Positions 25,275 to 33,896 of a stretch of DNA of 64,000 bases are shown here, piece after piece; the first letter of the stretch is position 1, and the number at the start of each line of letters is the position of its first letter. The translations under genes were made by a program, and so were the position numbers. Below the pieces are notes generated by a model, which worked only from the letters and a program-made list of their open reading frames with translations, ran no database searches and had not been told where the DNA came from. The stretch covers positions 1 through 64,000 of the forward strand of contig NZ_WQKZ01000006.1 of the NCBI RefSeq assembly GCF_009755225.1, read 5' to 3'. Source of the DNA: Hymenobacter ginkgonis (GTDB lineage: Bacteria > Bacteroidota > Bacteroidia > Cytophagales > Hymenobacteraceae).

Positions 25275-27731
25275 ATGAAAAAACTCCTACCCGCCTTGCT
25301 GCTGCTGGCGGTCCCCGCCATGGCCCAGGAAACCCAGTACCAGCAGCCGCCCGCTGCTATCCGCGACTTGCTGCTGGCCCCGCCTACCCCCCGCGTTAGC
25401 CTCTCAGGCGATGGCAAGTACTTGGCCGTGCTAGCCGTGCAGGACTTCCCAACTATCGCCGAGCTGTCGCAGCCCGAGCTACGCCTGGCCGGCCTGCGTC
25501 TCAACCCGCGCACCAACGGCCCCAGCCGCGTGAGCTACGCGGTAGGCATGCAGTTTAAACGCCTGCCCAGCGGCGCCGAGACGCCGGTGCAGGGCCTACC
25601 CGCCCAAGCCCGCATTAGCAGTTTGAGTTGGTCGCCGGACAACCAACACTTGGCTTTTTCCCTCACCACGCCGGCGGCCGAGGGGGTAGGGGGCCGGGTT
25701 GAGCTGTGGGTGGCCGATGTAGCTACCAACTCGGCGCGCCGCCTGCTGGCCACGCCGCTAAATGAAGTATTTGGTAGCTCATTTGAGTGGCTGGCCGATA
25801 GCCAAGGACTGCTAGCGCGCACCGTGCCCGCCAGCCGTGGCGCAGCCCCCGCCGCCGACGCTACCCCCACTGGCCCGGCCGTGCAGGAAACGGGCGGCGG
25901 CAAAAAGTCGGGTGCACGCACCTACCAGGATTTGCTGAAAAACCCCGCCGACGAGCGGATTTTTGATTATTACGCCACCTCGCAGTTGGTGAAAGTGAAG
26001 CTGGCCGATGGCTCGGCCCAGCCGCTAGGGCAGCCGGGCGTACTGCGGTCAGTGTCGCCTTCGCCCGATGGGCGCTTTGTGCTGGTGCGCGCGGTGCATC
26101 GGCCGTATTCTTATACGCTGCCCATCAGCAGTTTTCCGCAGCGTATTGATGTGCTCGACCTAGCAACTGGTGCGGTGGCCAAAACCGTGGCCGACTTGCC
26201 GCTGGCTGACAACGTACCTACCAACTTCGACGCCGTGCCCACTGGCCCGCGCGACCACGGCTGGCGCACCGATGCCCCCGCTACCCTCTACTACGCGGAG
26301 GCCCAAGATGGGGGCGACCCCAAAGTGAAGGCCGCCGTACGTGATAAAGTATTCTTGCTGCCCGCACCCTTTAGCGGCCCCGCGCAGGAACTGGCGGCGC
26401 TGCCGCTACGCTACGCGGGCCTCACTTGGGGCACCGACCACCTGGCGCTGGTGGATGGCTACCGCTGGGCCGACCGCCACGAAACCACTTGGCAACTCGA
26501 CCCCGCCGTGCCCGGCCAGGCGTTAACGGTGCTCTTCGATGGGTCGTCGCAGGATACCTACCACAACCCCGGCGTGCCCTACACGCGCCGCAATGCGCAG
26601 GGCCGCCCGGTGCTGCTGCTGGGCCAAGGCGGGCAGTCCATCTATTTGCTGGGCGAGGGGGCTTCGCCCGAGGGCGACCGCCCATTCGTGGATGAGCTAA
26701 ACCTTAAGACCAAAAAAACCAGCCGCCTGTGGCGTTCGGAGGCGCCGTACTACGAAATTCCGGCCGCTATTTTTGATGGCAAAAAAGGCCAGGTAGAATT
26801 GCTGACCCGCCGCGAAGCCATCGACCAAAACCCCAACTACTACCTGCGCGACCTCAGCAAGAAAGGCCAGCCGCTGGCCCTCACGCACTTCACGAACCCC
26901 TACGCCAAGTTTGGCGGCAGCTTCCGCAAGCAGGTGCTGCACTACAAGCGCGCCGATGGGGTAGCCCTCACCGCCAACCTCTACCTACCCCCGAATTATA
27001 AAAAGACCGACGGCCCGCTGCCCACGCTTATGGAGGCCTATCCCGTCGAGTTTAAGGACAAGGCCAATGCCGGCCAGGTCAACGGCTCACCCTACACCTT
27101 CACGCGCATCAGCTGGGCCTCGCCCGTATACTGGGTCACGCAGGGCTACGCCGTGCTCGAAAACGCGACCGTACCCATCGTGGGCGAAGGCACCGCCGAA
27201 CCCAACGACACCTACACCGAGCAACTAGTAAACAGCGCTAAAGCAGCCATCGACGAAGGCCAGCGCTTGGGCGTAGTCGACCCCAGCCGCGTGGCCGTGA
27301 TGGGCCATAGCTACGGCGCCTTTATGACAGCTAATCTACTGGCTCACTCCAACTTATTTAAGGCCGGTATTGCCCGTAGCGGTGCCTACAACCGCACCCT
27401 TACGCCCTTCGGCTTTCAGGGCGAGGAGCGTACCTACTGGCAGGCAAAAGGCGTGTACGACGCCATGTCGCCCTTCAACTTTGCCGATAAAGTGAAGACG
27501 CCCATCCTGCTTATTCACGGCGAAGCGGATAATAACTCCGGTACTTTCCCCATCCAAAGCGAGCGGTTTTATGCCGCCCTCAAAGGCCAGGGCGCTACCG
27601 TGCGCTACGTAGTGCTGCCCGCCGAAGCGCACAGCTACGCCGCCCGCGAAAATCTGCTTCACATGCTATGGGAGATGGACTCGTGGCTGAATAAGTACGT
27701 GAAAAGCCCTACCCCAGCGGTAGCTAACTAG
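25275..27731 (+). CDS. Secreted S9 family peptidase (glutamyl-endopeptidase-like prolyl oligopeptidase)
   Basis: The start at 25275 gives a signal peptide (MKKLLPALLLLAVPAMAQ); 818 residues. The N-terminal half is a beta-propeller-like gate, the C-terminal part an alpha/beta-hydrolase with triad S679 (GHSYGAF), D752 (HGEADNN) and H786 (EAHSYAA). The layout and the NYKKTDGPLPTLMEAYP region resemble the plant/bacterial glutamyl endopeptidase subgroup. Probable periplasmic oligopeptide degradation. Confidence 0.9.
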   Translation: MKKLLPALLLLAVPAMAQETQYQQPPAAIRDLLLAPPTPRVSLSGDGKYLAVLAVQDFPTIAELSQPELRLAGLRLNPRTNGPSRVSYAVGMQFKRLPSGAETPVQGLPAQARISSLSWSPDNQHLAFSLTTPAAEGVGGRVELWVADVATNSARRLLATPLNEVFGSSFEWLADSQGLLARTVPASRGAAPAADATPTGPAVQETGGGKKSGARTYQDLLKNPADERIFDYYATSQLVKVKLADGSAQPLGQPGVLRSVSPSPDGRFVLVRAVHRPYSYTLPISSFPQRIDVLDLATGAVAKTVADLPLADNVPTNFDAVPTGPRDHGWRTDAPATLYYAEAQDGGDPKVKAAVRDKVFLLPAPFSGPAQELAALPLRYAGLTWGTDHLALVDGYRWADRHETTWQLDPAVPGQALTVLFDGSSQDTYHNPGVPYTRRNAQGRPVLLLGQGGQSIYLLGEGASPEGDRPFVDELNLKTKKTSRLWRSEAPYYEIPAAIFDGKKGQVELLTRREAIDQNPNYYLRDLSKKGQPLALTHFTNPYAKFGGSFRKQVLHYKRADGVALTANLYLPPNYKKTDGPLPTLMEAYPVEFKDKANAGQVNGSPYTFTRISWASPVYWVTQGYAVLENATVPIVGEGTAEPNDTYTEQLVNSAKAAIDEGQRLGVVDPSRVAVMGHSYGAFMTANLLAHSNLFKAGIARSGAYNRTLTPFGFQGEERTYWQAKGVYDAMSPFNFADKVKTPILLIHGEADNNSGTFPIQSERFYAALKGQGATVRYVVLPAEAHSYAARENLLHMLWEMDSWLNKYVKSPTPAVAN

Positions 27732-27756
27732 CTAGCAAGAAGCAAAATTATCCCTA

Positions 27757-27796
27757 ACAAAAAAGGCTGCCAGTACACACTGGCAGCCTTTTTTGT
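27757..27796 (+). terminator. Rho-independent terminator
   Basis: aaaaaaggctgccag / ctggcagccttttttgt, 26 bp after the S9 peptidase stop, with A and T tracts. Confidence 0.9.
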
Positions 27797-27800
27797 AGCG

Positions 27801-27878
27801 CTTACGCGAGTAGGCGCTGGGGTGATTCTACGAAACCCTGTGGGTAATTTGCAGGACCACTCCACCTACTTGCGTAAG
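27801..27878. repeat. Imperfect inverted repeat
   Basis: Arms CTTACGCGAGTAGG (27801-27814) and CCTACTTGCGTAAG (27865-27878) match at 13 of 14 positions around a 50-nt centre. The role is unknown; it lies between the convergent S9 peptidase and bglX genes. Confidence 0.4.
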
Positions 27879-27922
27879 GCCTGTTTAGATTAAAATGGAG
27901 GACCATTTAGCAAGTTGCCCTA

Positions 27923-27959
27923 AACTGCCCCTACCCCCTAAGGTTAAGGGAGGGCAGTT
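27923..27959 (-). terminator. Probable terminator of the bglX transcript
   Basis: A hairpin with arms aactgccc / gggcagtt and a partly paired interior, 18 bp past the bglX stop on the minus strand. There is no strong T tract. Confidence 0.5.
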
Positions 27960-27977
27960 AGCGGCGAAATGAACGCC

Positions 27978-30299
27978 CTACTGCGCGGCCAAGCTAAAGC
28001 TAGCCATTTGCACATCGCGCGAGTTGCCGCCCACAAATACCTGAAACTCGCCTGGCTCGGACACGAACTTGAGGTCGTCGTTGTAGAACTTCAAATCGTC
28101 GGCTGACAGGTGGAAGGTGAGGGCGCGGCTCTCGCCTTTCTTCAGCATGATTTTTTGGAAGCCTTTCAACTCCTTTACCGGACGCGTGCTAGTGCCCACC
28201 AAGTCGCGGATGTACAGCTGGGCCACTTCCTCGCCGTCGTATTGGCCGGTGTTCTGCACGGTTACCGTCACGTCGAGGCCCTGGCCGGGACGCAGGCTCG
28301 CCTGGCTCACGGCCGGTTTGCCATATGTGAACGTGCTGTAGCTCAGACCGAAACCAAAGGGGTAGAGCGGGTCGTTGGGCGCGTCGAGGTAGCGCGATTT
28401 GTACTTGTCGAGCAACTCGCCCACGTAGGGACGGCCGGTGCTTTTGTGGTTGTAATAAATCGGTACCTGGCCTACCGACTGCGGAAAAGTCATGGTGAGC
28501 TTGCCGGCCGGGTTGTATGCGCCAAACAGCACATCGCCGACCGCGTTGCCGGCCTGCGTGCCGCCAAACCAGCTTTCCAGGATGGCGCTGGCATGTTGGC
28601 TTTCCCAAGGCAGCGTGAGCGGGCGGCCATTCACCAGCACCAGCACCAGGGGTTTACCAGTGGCTTTCAAGGCTTTGAGTAAGTCGAGCTGGCGGCCGGG
28701 CAGGCCAATGTCGGCGCGGCTGGCGGCTTCGCCCGTCATGCCCTGGCTTTCACCTACCACCGCCACCACCACATCAGCCGCCTGGGCGGCCTGCACGGCT
28801 TCCTGAATCTGAGCTTCGGCCGAGCGGGTATCGAGGTTGAGCTCGCCGCCGTGGGCGTTGAGCCGCTTAATCATCTGGTCGTCGTCGGTCACGTTCACGC
28901 CGTGGGCGTAGGTGATTTTGACGCCCGCGCCGGCTGCGTTCTTGATGCCTTGCAGGATGGAAACGGCTTGCTTGCCGTCGCCGGCACCGCTCCAGTTGCC
29001 AATCATGTCGCGGGCGCGGTCGGCTAGCGGGCCAACCACGGCAATGCTGCCCGACTTTTTGAGGGGTAGGGTTTGCTGTTCGTTCTTGAGCAAGACCATG
29101 CTACGGCGGGCCACGTCGCGGGCCGCTTCGATGAAGGCCGGCTGCATCATCACCTGCTTGGCGCGCTTCTCGCTCACGCCGTGGTAGGGGTCAGCGAAAA
29201 GGCCCAGGCGGTACTTGGCTTCCAGCACGCGGCGGCAGGCTTGGTCGATGGCCGCCTGCGTCACGGTTCCTTCCTTGAGGTTGGTAGCCAACTGCTTAAG
29301 GAATACTTCGCCCACCATGTCCATGTCGATGCCCGCATTTAGGGCCAGCTCCGACACCTTTTTTTCGTCGCCCATGCCGTGGGCTTCCAGTTCATTGATG
29401 GCCGTGTAGTCGGTGGCTACGAAGCCTGTAAAGCCCCATTGGTTGCGCAAGAGGTCGGTCATCAGCCAGTGGTTGGCGGTGGCCGGAATGCCGTTTACGT
29501 CGTTAAACGACGACATCACCGAACCTATCCCCGCCTCCACGGCGGCCTTGTAGGGCGGTAGGTATTCGTTGTACATGCGCTGGCGGCTCATGTCGGTGGT
29601 GTTGTAGTCGCGCCCGGCTTCGGCGGCGCCGTAGAGGGCGTAGTGCTTAAGGCAGGCCATTACGTTTTCGGGCCGCGTCATGTCGTTGGCAGGGCCTTGG
29701 TAGCCGCGCACCATGGCTTTAGCAATGAGCGAGCCCAGGTAGGGGTCTTCGCCGTTGCCCTCGGCTACGCGGCCCCAGCGCGGGTCGCGGGCAATGTCCA
29801 CCATCGGCGAATACACCCAGTTTACGCCGTCGGCAGCGGCCTCCTGGCCCGCGATGTGGGCCGCGCGCTCGATGGCCGCCAGGTCCCAACTAGCCGCCAT
29901 ACCCAGCGGAATTGGGAAGATGGTGCGGTGCCCGTGAATGACGTCATACCCTAAAATAAGCGGTATGTGCAACCGCGACTCCTTGATGGCCAGTGCTTGG
30001 AGCTTGCGGGCGGCCACCGGCGTGTAGGTGTTCAGCACGCCGCCCACCAGGCCTTTTTTAATGTTAGCATCCACGTCCTTACTCACCACTGGCCCCGTCA
30101 CGTCGAAGCCTACGGACACGAGATTAAGCTGGCCAATTTTTTCCTCCAGCGTCATCTTTTGCAGCAGGTTAGCCACAAATTGCTGCATCTTGGGGTCGGC
30201 AGAAGGAGGGGGGGTAGGCGTTTGCGCCGGGGCGCGGTAGTTGGCGAAGCCCAGGGTTAGCAGGAGGGCGGCTCGGTGAAAGGTGGCGCGGTAGTTCAT
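27978..30299 (-). CDS. bglX: Periplasmic GH3 beta-glucosidase (BglX type)
   Basis: Starting from the ATG at 30299 (a TTG three codons up is also in frame) gives 773 residues with signal peptide. GH3 domains in order: catalytic barrel with the DYTAINELEAHG nucleophile region, C-terminal sandwich with VVGESQGMTGEAASR (acid/base Glu region), then an Fn3-like domain (KELKGFQKI, 640-773). BglX-type enzymes remove non-reducing beta-linked glucose, and several act on beta-1,2-gluco-oligosaccharides. It lies in the same leftward run as a GH43-like and a GH144-like gene. Confidence 0.93.
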   Translation of the reverse strand: MNYRATFHRAALLLTLGFANYRAPAQTPTPPPSADPKMQQFVANLLQKMTLEEKIGQLNLVSVGFDVTGPVVSKDVDANIKKGLVGGVLNTYTPVAARKLQALAIKESRLHIPLILGYDVIHGHRTIFPIPLGMAASWDLAAIERAAHIAGQEAAADGVNWVYSPMVDIARDPRWGRVAEGNGEDPYLGSLIAKAMVRGYQGPANDMTRPENVMACLKHYALYGAAEAGRDYNTTDMSRQRMYNEYLPPYKAAVEAGIGSVMSSFNDVNGIPATANHWLMTDLLRNQWGFTGFVATDYTAINELEAHGMGDEKKVSELALNAGIDMDMVGEVFLKQLATNLKEGTVTQAAIDQACRRVLEAKYRLGLFADPYHGVSEKRAKQVMMQPAFIEAARDVARRSMVLLKNEQQTLPLKKSGSIAVVGPLADRARDMIGNWSGAGDGKQAVSILQGIKNAAGAGVKITYAHGVNVTDDDQMIKRLNAHGGELNLDTRSAEAQIQEAVQAAQAADVVVAVVGESQGMTGEAASRADIGLPGRQLDLLKALKATGKPLVLVLVNGRPLTLPWESQHASAILESWFGGTQAGNAVGDVLFGAYNPAGKLTMTFPQSVGQVPIYYNHKSTGRPYVGELLDKYKSRYLDAPNDPLYPFGFGLSYSTFTYGKPAVSQASLRPGQGLDVTVTVQNTGQYDGEEVAQLYIRDLVGTSTRPVKELKGFQKIMLKKGESRALTFHLSADDLKFYNDDLKFVSEPGEFQVFVGGNSRDVQMASFSLAAQ

Positions 30300-30394
30300 A
30301 AGTGCCAAATGGGTGGGAAGATTAGAAGGACAAAGAAAGAGGTGCGAGCGTTTTTTGCCGTTGCTGGGTTCGGTGCTGCCAGGTAGGGGTAGGG

Positions 30395-32155
30395 CTATTC
30401 TACCTTTTGTACTGGCGTGCGGGCCGACAAGCCATTCTCGTTAAAGGCTTCAATAGTAAAGTAATACGTTCGGTCTTTGTCCATGCCTTTGAAGTAGTAG
30501 TCGTTGGCGCCGAGCACCATCGCGCAGCTATAGAGTTGGTTGGGTGCCAGCCCAATATGGATGTTATAACCCGTAGCGGCATCCATCGGCGCCCATTTTA
30601 GCCAGGCGCTGCGCTTGTCGGTGGCCGTGCGCAGCACCACAAAATCCTTCACCACTGGGGGCGGGCTGCCGCTACCCTGCCCAAACACGCGCAGGCCGCT
30701 GAGGGCAAATTTGCCCGTGGGCATGTGCCGGTTTTCGAGCTTGATATAACGCGTACGCAGCGGCACTTTTAGTTCCACATAGTCGTGCGGCACGTCGGTT
30801 TTGTTCTGGCTCTTATCCGCTAGCAGCTGCCAGGTTTTGCCGTCGAGCGAATGGTAGAGCCGGTATTGATGGTAGAGGCCGGGCTGACGCCCCAGAAACT
30901 GCGGGTTCACGTCTTGGTCGGCGTAGTTGATTTGCACAGCGCGCACGGTGCACACACTACCCAGGTCGCTCTGAAAATACTCGCCCGGGTTGGCCGTGGC
31001 GGCGCTCCAGTAAGTCTTAATGCTCTCATCAACAGCCAGGTTGGGCGCGTGGCCGCCGAGCGTGCTCGATGCCAGCACCGGCTTGTTGTAGTTCAGCAGC
31101 ATCCAGCCCGTAAACTGGCTCTGGAGGTGGTTGGCCGGGCCCGTGGGCAGGTAGTGGGGGTAGTCGCCAAAATCGGTGTTAGTATACAGCGTGCCGGCCG
31201 CGTCGAAGCCCGCCGGCCACAGCCCGAGCCGGCGCTCGAAGTTGTTTTTCACGGCGATAACCATCGTAGAAGCGTGCCACCAATTGCCCCACTTATCCTG
31301 AAACGTATTGCCATGGCCCGCGCCCCGCGCAAAGCCACCCGGCTTCCAGGCAAACGGGTTGTGCGGCTGCGGCACGAAGGGCCCCAGTGGCCGGTCGGCC
31401 ACTTGCACCCCGTCGGCGTAGCCGCTGAATTCGGTGCCTGGCGCGCCGTACTGGAGGTAGTATTTGCCGCCGTGCTTGGTCATCCAGGCGCCCTCCATGA
31501 AGGGGTTCAGGAAGGTGTTATCCAGGTATTCGCCGAAGCGTTGCCAGCCAAACTGCGCGTCGTTGAGCCTGAACAAGGGGGTAGGCTGGCCAATGGGCTG
31601 GTAGGTTTTGCGGCTGAGCTGCACGCCGTAGAGCGGCTGGTCGTTCGAGCTGCCGTGGTAGAGGTAGAGCTTGCCATCGTTGTCTAAAAACAAGTCGGGG
31701 TCCCAGGCCGCAACGGGAAACGGGTCCACGGCTTTTTCCCACTTATTGGCCTTGGGGTCGGTGCTGCGCCAGAGCGCAAAGTTAGCCTCGTGGCTCGAGC
31801 CAATGACGAGCAGCGTGTCGCCCACGGCCCGCACCGCGGGCGCGCACAAGTCGTCGAGCACCTTGTTTTCGGGTTTTAAAAACGAGCGGCTGATGAAGTG
31901 CCAAGTCGCTAAATCGGGGCTCCACCAGTACCCCTTTTGGTTAGTCGAAAACAGGTAATACGTGCCTTTAAATAAGGTAATAACCGGGTCGGCAGTGGCG
32001 CGGTGCCGCCCACCCGTCGAAAACTCTGGGAAGGGCGTGTAGCCGTAGTCCAGGTTTAGGGGGTTGCAGTAAGTGGGGCGGGAGGGGGTAGGGGCCGCCA
32101 GCTGGGCGAGCGCTAAACTGGGCAGCAACCACGCAAGCAGAAAAAAATGGCGCAT
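30395..32155 (-). CDS. Secreted GH43-like glycosidase with discoidin and Fn3 modules
   Basis: 586 residues with signal peptide. A five-bladed propeller of the GH43 clan spans about 25-345, with plausible catalytic acids in TADPVI (Asp base), WDPDLFLD (Asp) and MEGAW (Glu acid). An F5/8 type C (discoidin-like) module (about 355-490) and a C-terminal Fn3-like module (about 497-586) follow and may bind carbohydrate. The substrate of this subfamily is not clear from sequence. It lies between bglX and the GH144-like gene and is presumably in one operon (25-bp gap to the latter). Confidence 0.85.
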   Translation of the reverse strand: MRHFFLLAWLLPSLALAQLAAPTPSRPTYCNPLNLDYGYTPFPEFSTGGRHRATADPVITLFKGTYYLFSTNQKGYWWSPDLATWHFISRSFLKPENKVLDDLCAPAVRAVGDTLLVIGSSHEANFALWRSTDPKANKWEKAVDPFPVAAWDPDLFLDNDGKLYLYHGSSNDQPLYGVQLSRKTYQPIGQPTPLFRLNDAQFGWQRFGEYLDNTFLNPFMEGAWMTKHGGKYYLQYGAPGTEFSGYADGVQVADRPLGPFVPQPHNPFAWKPGGFARGAGHGNTFQDKWGNWWHASTMVIAVKNNFERRLGLWPAGFDAAGTLYTNTDFGDYPHYLPTGPANHLQSQFTGWMLLNYNKPVLASSTLGGHAPNLAVDESIKTYWSAATANPGEYFQSDLGSVCTVRAVQINYADQDVNPQFLGRQPGLYHQYRLYHSLDGKTWQLLADKSQNKTDVPHDYVELKVPLRTRYIKLENRHMPTGKFALSGLRVFGQGSGSPPPVVKDFVVLRTATDKRSAWLKWAPMDAATGYNIHIGLAPNQLYSCAMVLGANDYYFKGMDKDRTYYFTIEAFNENGLSARTPVQKVE

Positions 32156-32180
32156 AGAAAGTGGCGAGCGGCCAGGCAGG

Positions 32181-33542
32181 CTATTTTAAATACGGGCTTT
32201 GAAAACCCAGCTTTTTGAGCCCACGCTGCACCTCGGGCGCGCCCATAAATAGCTTCCAGAGCAGGCCCGAGCGCTGGTTTTCCATCATCACCACTATCGG
32301 CCCCTGGTCGATGGCCAGGTACGACTTGGCGTACCAGTCATGCTGCTCGCTGAAGCCATCCACAAAGCCGTATTCGCCCCATATTTTATCGCCCAAGTCG
32401 TTGTAGAAGTGCTTCATGGCCAGCATTGATTCGGCCGGCGCGTAGGGGTAGGCGGCGAGTGCCGCCGTGGGCGAAATCACGCCCAGGTCTTCGGTGGGCG
32501 AGTGGGCCGCGTAGCCCTGCCAACTATCGGAAGCCGTGAGGCCCCAGCAATTGGGGCCGTAGCCTTTTTGCTGCTTGGGGTTGGCCAGGCAGTAGGCGTG
32601 GTTGACGAGGGTGTGGCTTTTATTTTGCTCCCAATAGTCGGCGTACTGGTCTTTGAGGCCGTGTGGGTCGAGGCCCATAAACGAGTAGTGCGTGAAGAAC
32701 AGCGGCCCGCCCAGCTCGGGGCCGAGGGGTAGGGTAGTGCCGTAGTAAGTTTTGCCGTTTTTGTACTCGGGCCCGGTGGCCCAGCCCTGGTCATACACCG
32801 CTTTGTCGATGGCGTAGCGCGGCGACGACGCGGCCAGCACGTAAGTAATGAGGCACTCGTTCCAGCCGTGAATCTGGTGGTTCATGCTCCAGCCGTTGTT
32901 GGGGCTCCAGTGCCAGTACAGCACATTTTGGCCCTGCGTAAACCAGTTCCACTCTACCCCCTCCCACATCCAGAGGATGCGGTTGCGCACGTTGGTTTCG
33001 TCGGGCGTGTCCTTGGTGAAGTATTGGCGGGCGCACAGCAGCCCCTCATACAGAAAAGACGTTTCCACAATATCGGCCCCGTCGTCTTTGATGCCGAAGC
33101 GGATGGTGTGGCCGGTTTCGCCGTTGAGCCAGTGCGGAAATGCGCCGTGGTACATATCGGCCTTCCACAAGAAGTTGACAATCTTGCTGATGCGCGCCGC
33201 CGCCTGCTCGCGGGTTATCCACTTATGCTCGGCCGCCACAATAATGGCCATGATGCCGAAGCCCGTGCCACCGGTCGTCACTACCTCGTTGCCGTAGTCG
33301 TAGGCCACGTTGCTACGCTCGCGCGCCATGCCCGACACGGGGTGCCCAAAATCCCAAAAATACTTGAACGTCTGGCGCTGCACCTGGTCTAGCAGCTGCT
33401 CGTCGGTGAGGTTGCGGGGGCGCTGGCGCGGGTCAAATTTGATGGCCGCTGCCGCCGGTTTAGCCGGAGCCTTCCGGCTGGGCTGGGCCACCAAATTGGC
33501 GGAGATAAATAATCCGCTCAAAAGCAGGAAAAGCAGCTTCAT
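32181..33542 (-). CDS. GH144/glucoamylase-like enzyme, putative endo-beta-1,2-glucanase
   Basis: 453 residues, signal peptide MKLLFLLLSGLFISANLVAQ, (alpha/alpha)6-barrel of the glycoamylase-like family (PF10091). The FKYFWDFGHPVSGMARE and GGTGFGIMAIIVA regions are typical of secreted Bacteroidota members, which include the GH144 endo-beta-1,2-glucanase of Chitinophaga. First gene of the leftward operon, with a good promoter 136 bp upstream. Function as a beta-1,2-glucanase is inferred from family and neighbours. Confidence 0.85.
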   Translation of the reverse strand: MKLLFLLLSGLFISANLVAQPSRKAPAKPAAAAIKFDPRQRPRNLTDEQLLDQVQRQTFKYFWDFGHPVSGMARERSNVAYDYGNEVVTTGGTGFGIMAIIVAAEHKWITREQAAARISKIVNFLWKADMYHGAFPHWLNGETGHTIRFGIKDDGADIVETSFLYEGLLCARQYFTKDTPDETNVRNRILWMWEGVEWNWFTQGQNVLYWHWSPNNGWSMNHQIHGWNECLITYVLAASSPRYAIDKAVYDQGWATGPEYKNGKTYYGTTLPLGPELGGPLFFTHYSFMGLDPHGLKDQYADYWEQNKSHTLVNHAYCLANPKQQKGYGPNCWGLTASDSWQGYAAHSPTEDLGVISPTAALAAYPYAPAESMLAMKHFYNDLGDKIWGEYGFVDGFSEQHDWYAKSYLAIDQGPIVVMMENQRSGLLWKLFMGAPEVQRGLKKLGFQSPYLK

Positions 33543-33677
33543 GGGTGGGAGGGGGGTAGGATGTAAAAAAGACAGAAATAAACTTTCTTAAGACATAGGT
33601 GCTACTAAGAATGATGTTATTAATATACTGTAAATAGGTTTTGCCAAAAGCTTGTTGCTAAATAGTTGTTTGATTTT

Positions 33678-33712
33678 CAAATATATACCTAGCAAAAAGG
33701 TCGCCAGGCAAA
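33678..33712 (-). promoter_or_regulatory. Bacteroidota-type promoter for the glycosidase operon
   Basis: On the minus strand TTTG (33709-33712) is followed after about 23 bp by TATATTTG (33678-33685), an exact TANNTTTG -7 box. The predicted leader to the GH144-like start is about 130 nt. Confidence 0.6.
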
Positions 33713-33782
33713 GGTTTTGGCCAAGCGGCGGCTAGCCTGGCAGGGTGGGGTAGGGCAAATACGCAGTCGAAAGTAGGGCTTC

Positions 33783-33796
33783 CGCAATCGATTGCG
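33783..33796. promoter_or_regulatory. LacI-family-type operator palindrome
   Basis: CGCAATCGATTGCG is a perfect 14-bp palindrome with the central CG of LacI-family sites. Its right half contains the TTG of the probable susC -33 box. No LacI-type gene is in the window. Confidence 0.6.
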
Positions 33797-33818
33797 ATTA
33801 CTTTTTCAAGTATTTTCG
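33792..33818 (+). promoter_or_regulatory. Probable susC promoter
   Basis: TTG at 33792-33794 and TATTTTCG at 33811-33818 (one mismatch to TANNTTTG) have near-normal spacing, 79 bp upstream of the susC start. Confidence 0.45.
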
Positions 33819-33896
33819 CGGCCGTTCGGGCCAAAATGGTAGTTGGCCAAGGCATCCAGGCGGCTTTTTCACTTTTCCCACCCAATTTTTCACGCT

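Larger units (their letters stand above)
33543..33896. promoter_or_regulatory. Divergent control region of the polysaccharide-utilisation locus
   Basis: A 354-bp AT-richer gap between the GH144-like gene (left) and susC (right). It contains a leftward promoter, a rightward promoter and a perfect palindrome listed separately, plus one GGGGTAGG near each end. Confidence 0.75.

Noticed and set aside
30851..31687. 278-codon plus-strand frame opposite the GH43-like gene
   Set aside because: Antisense shadow without recognisable domain. The same applies to 44953-45801 (minus), opposite the amidohydrolase.
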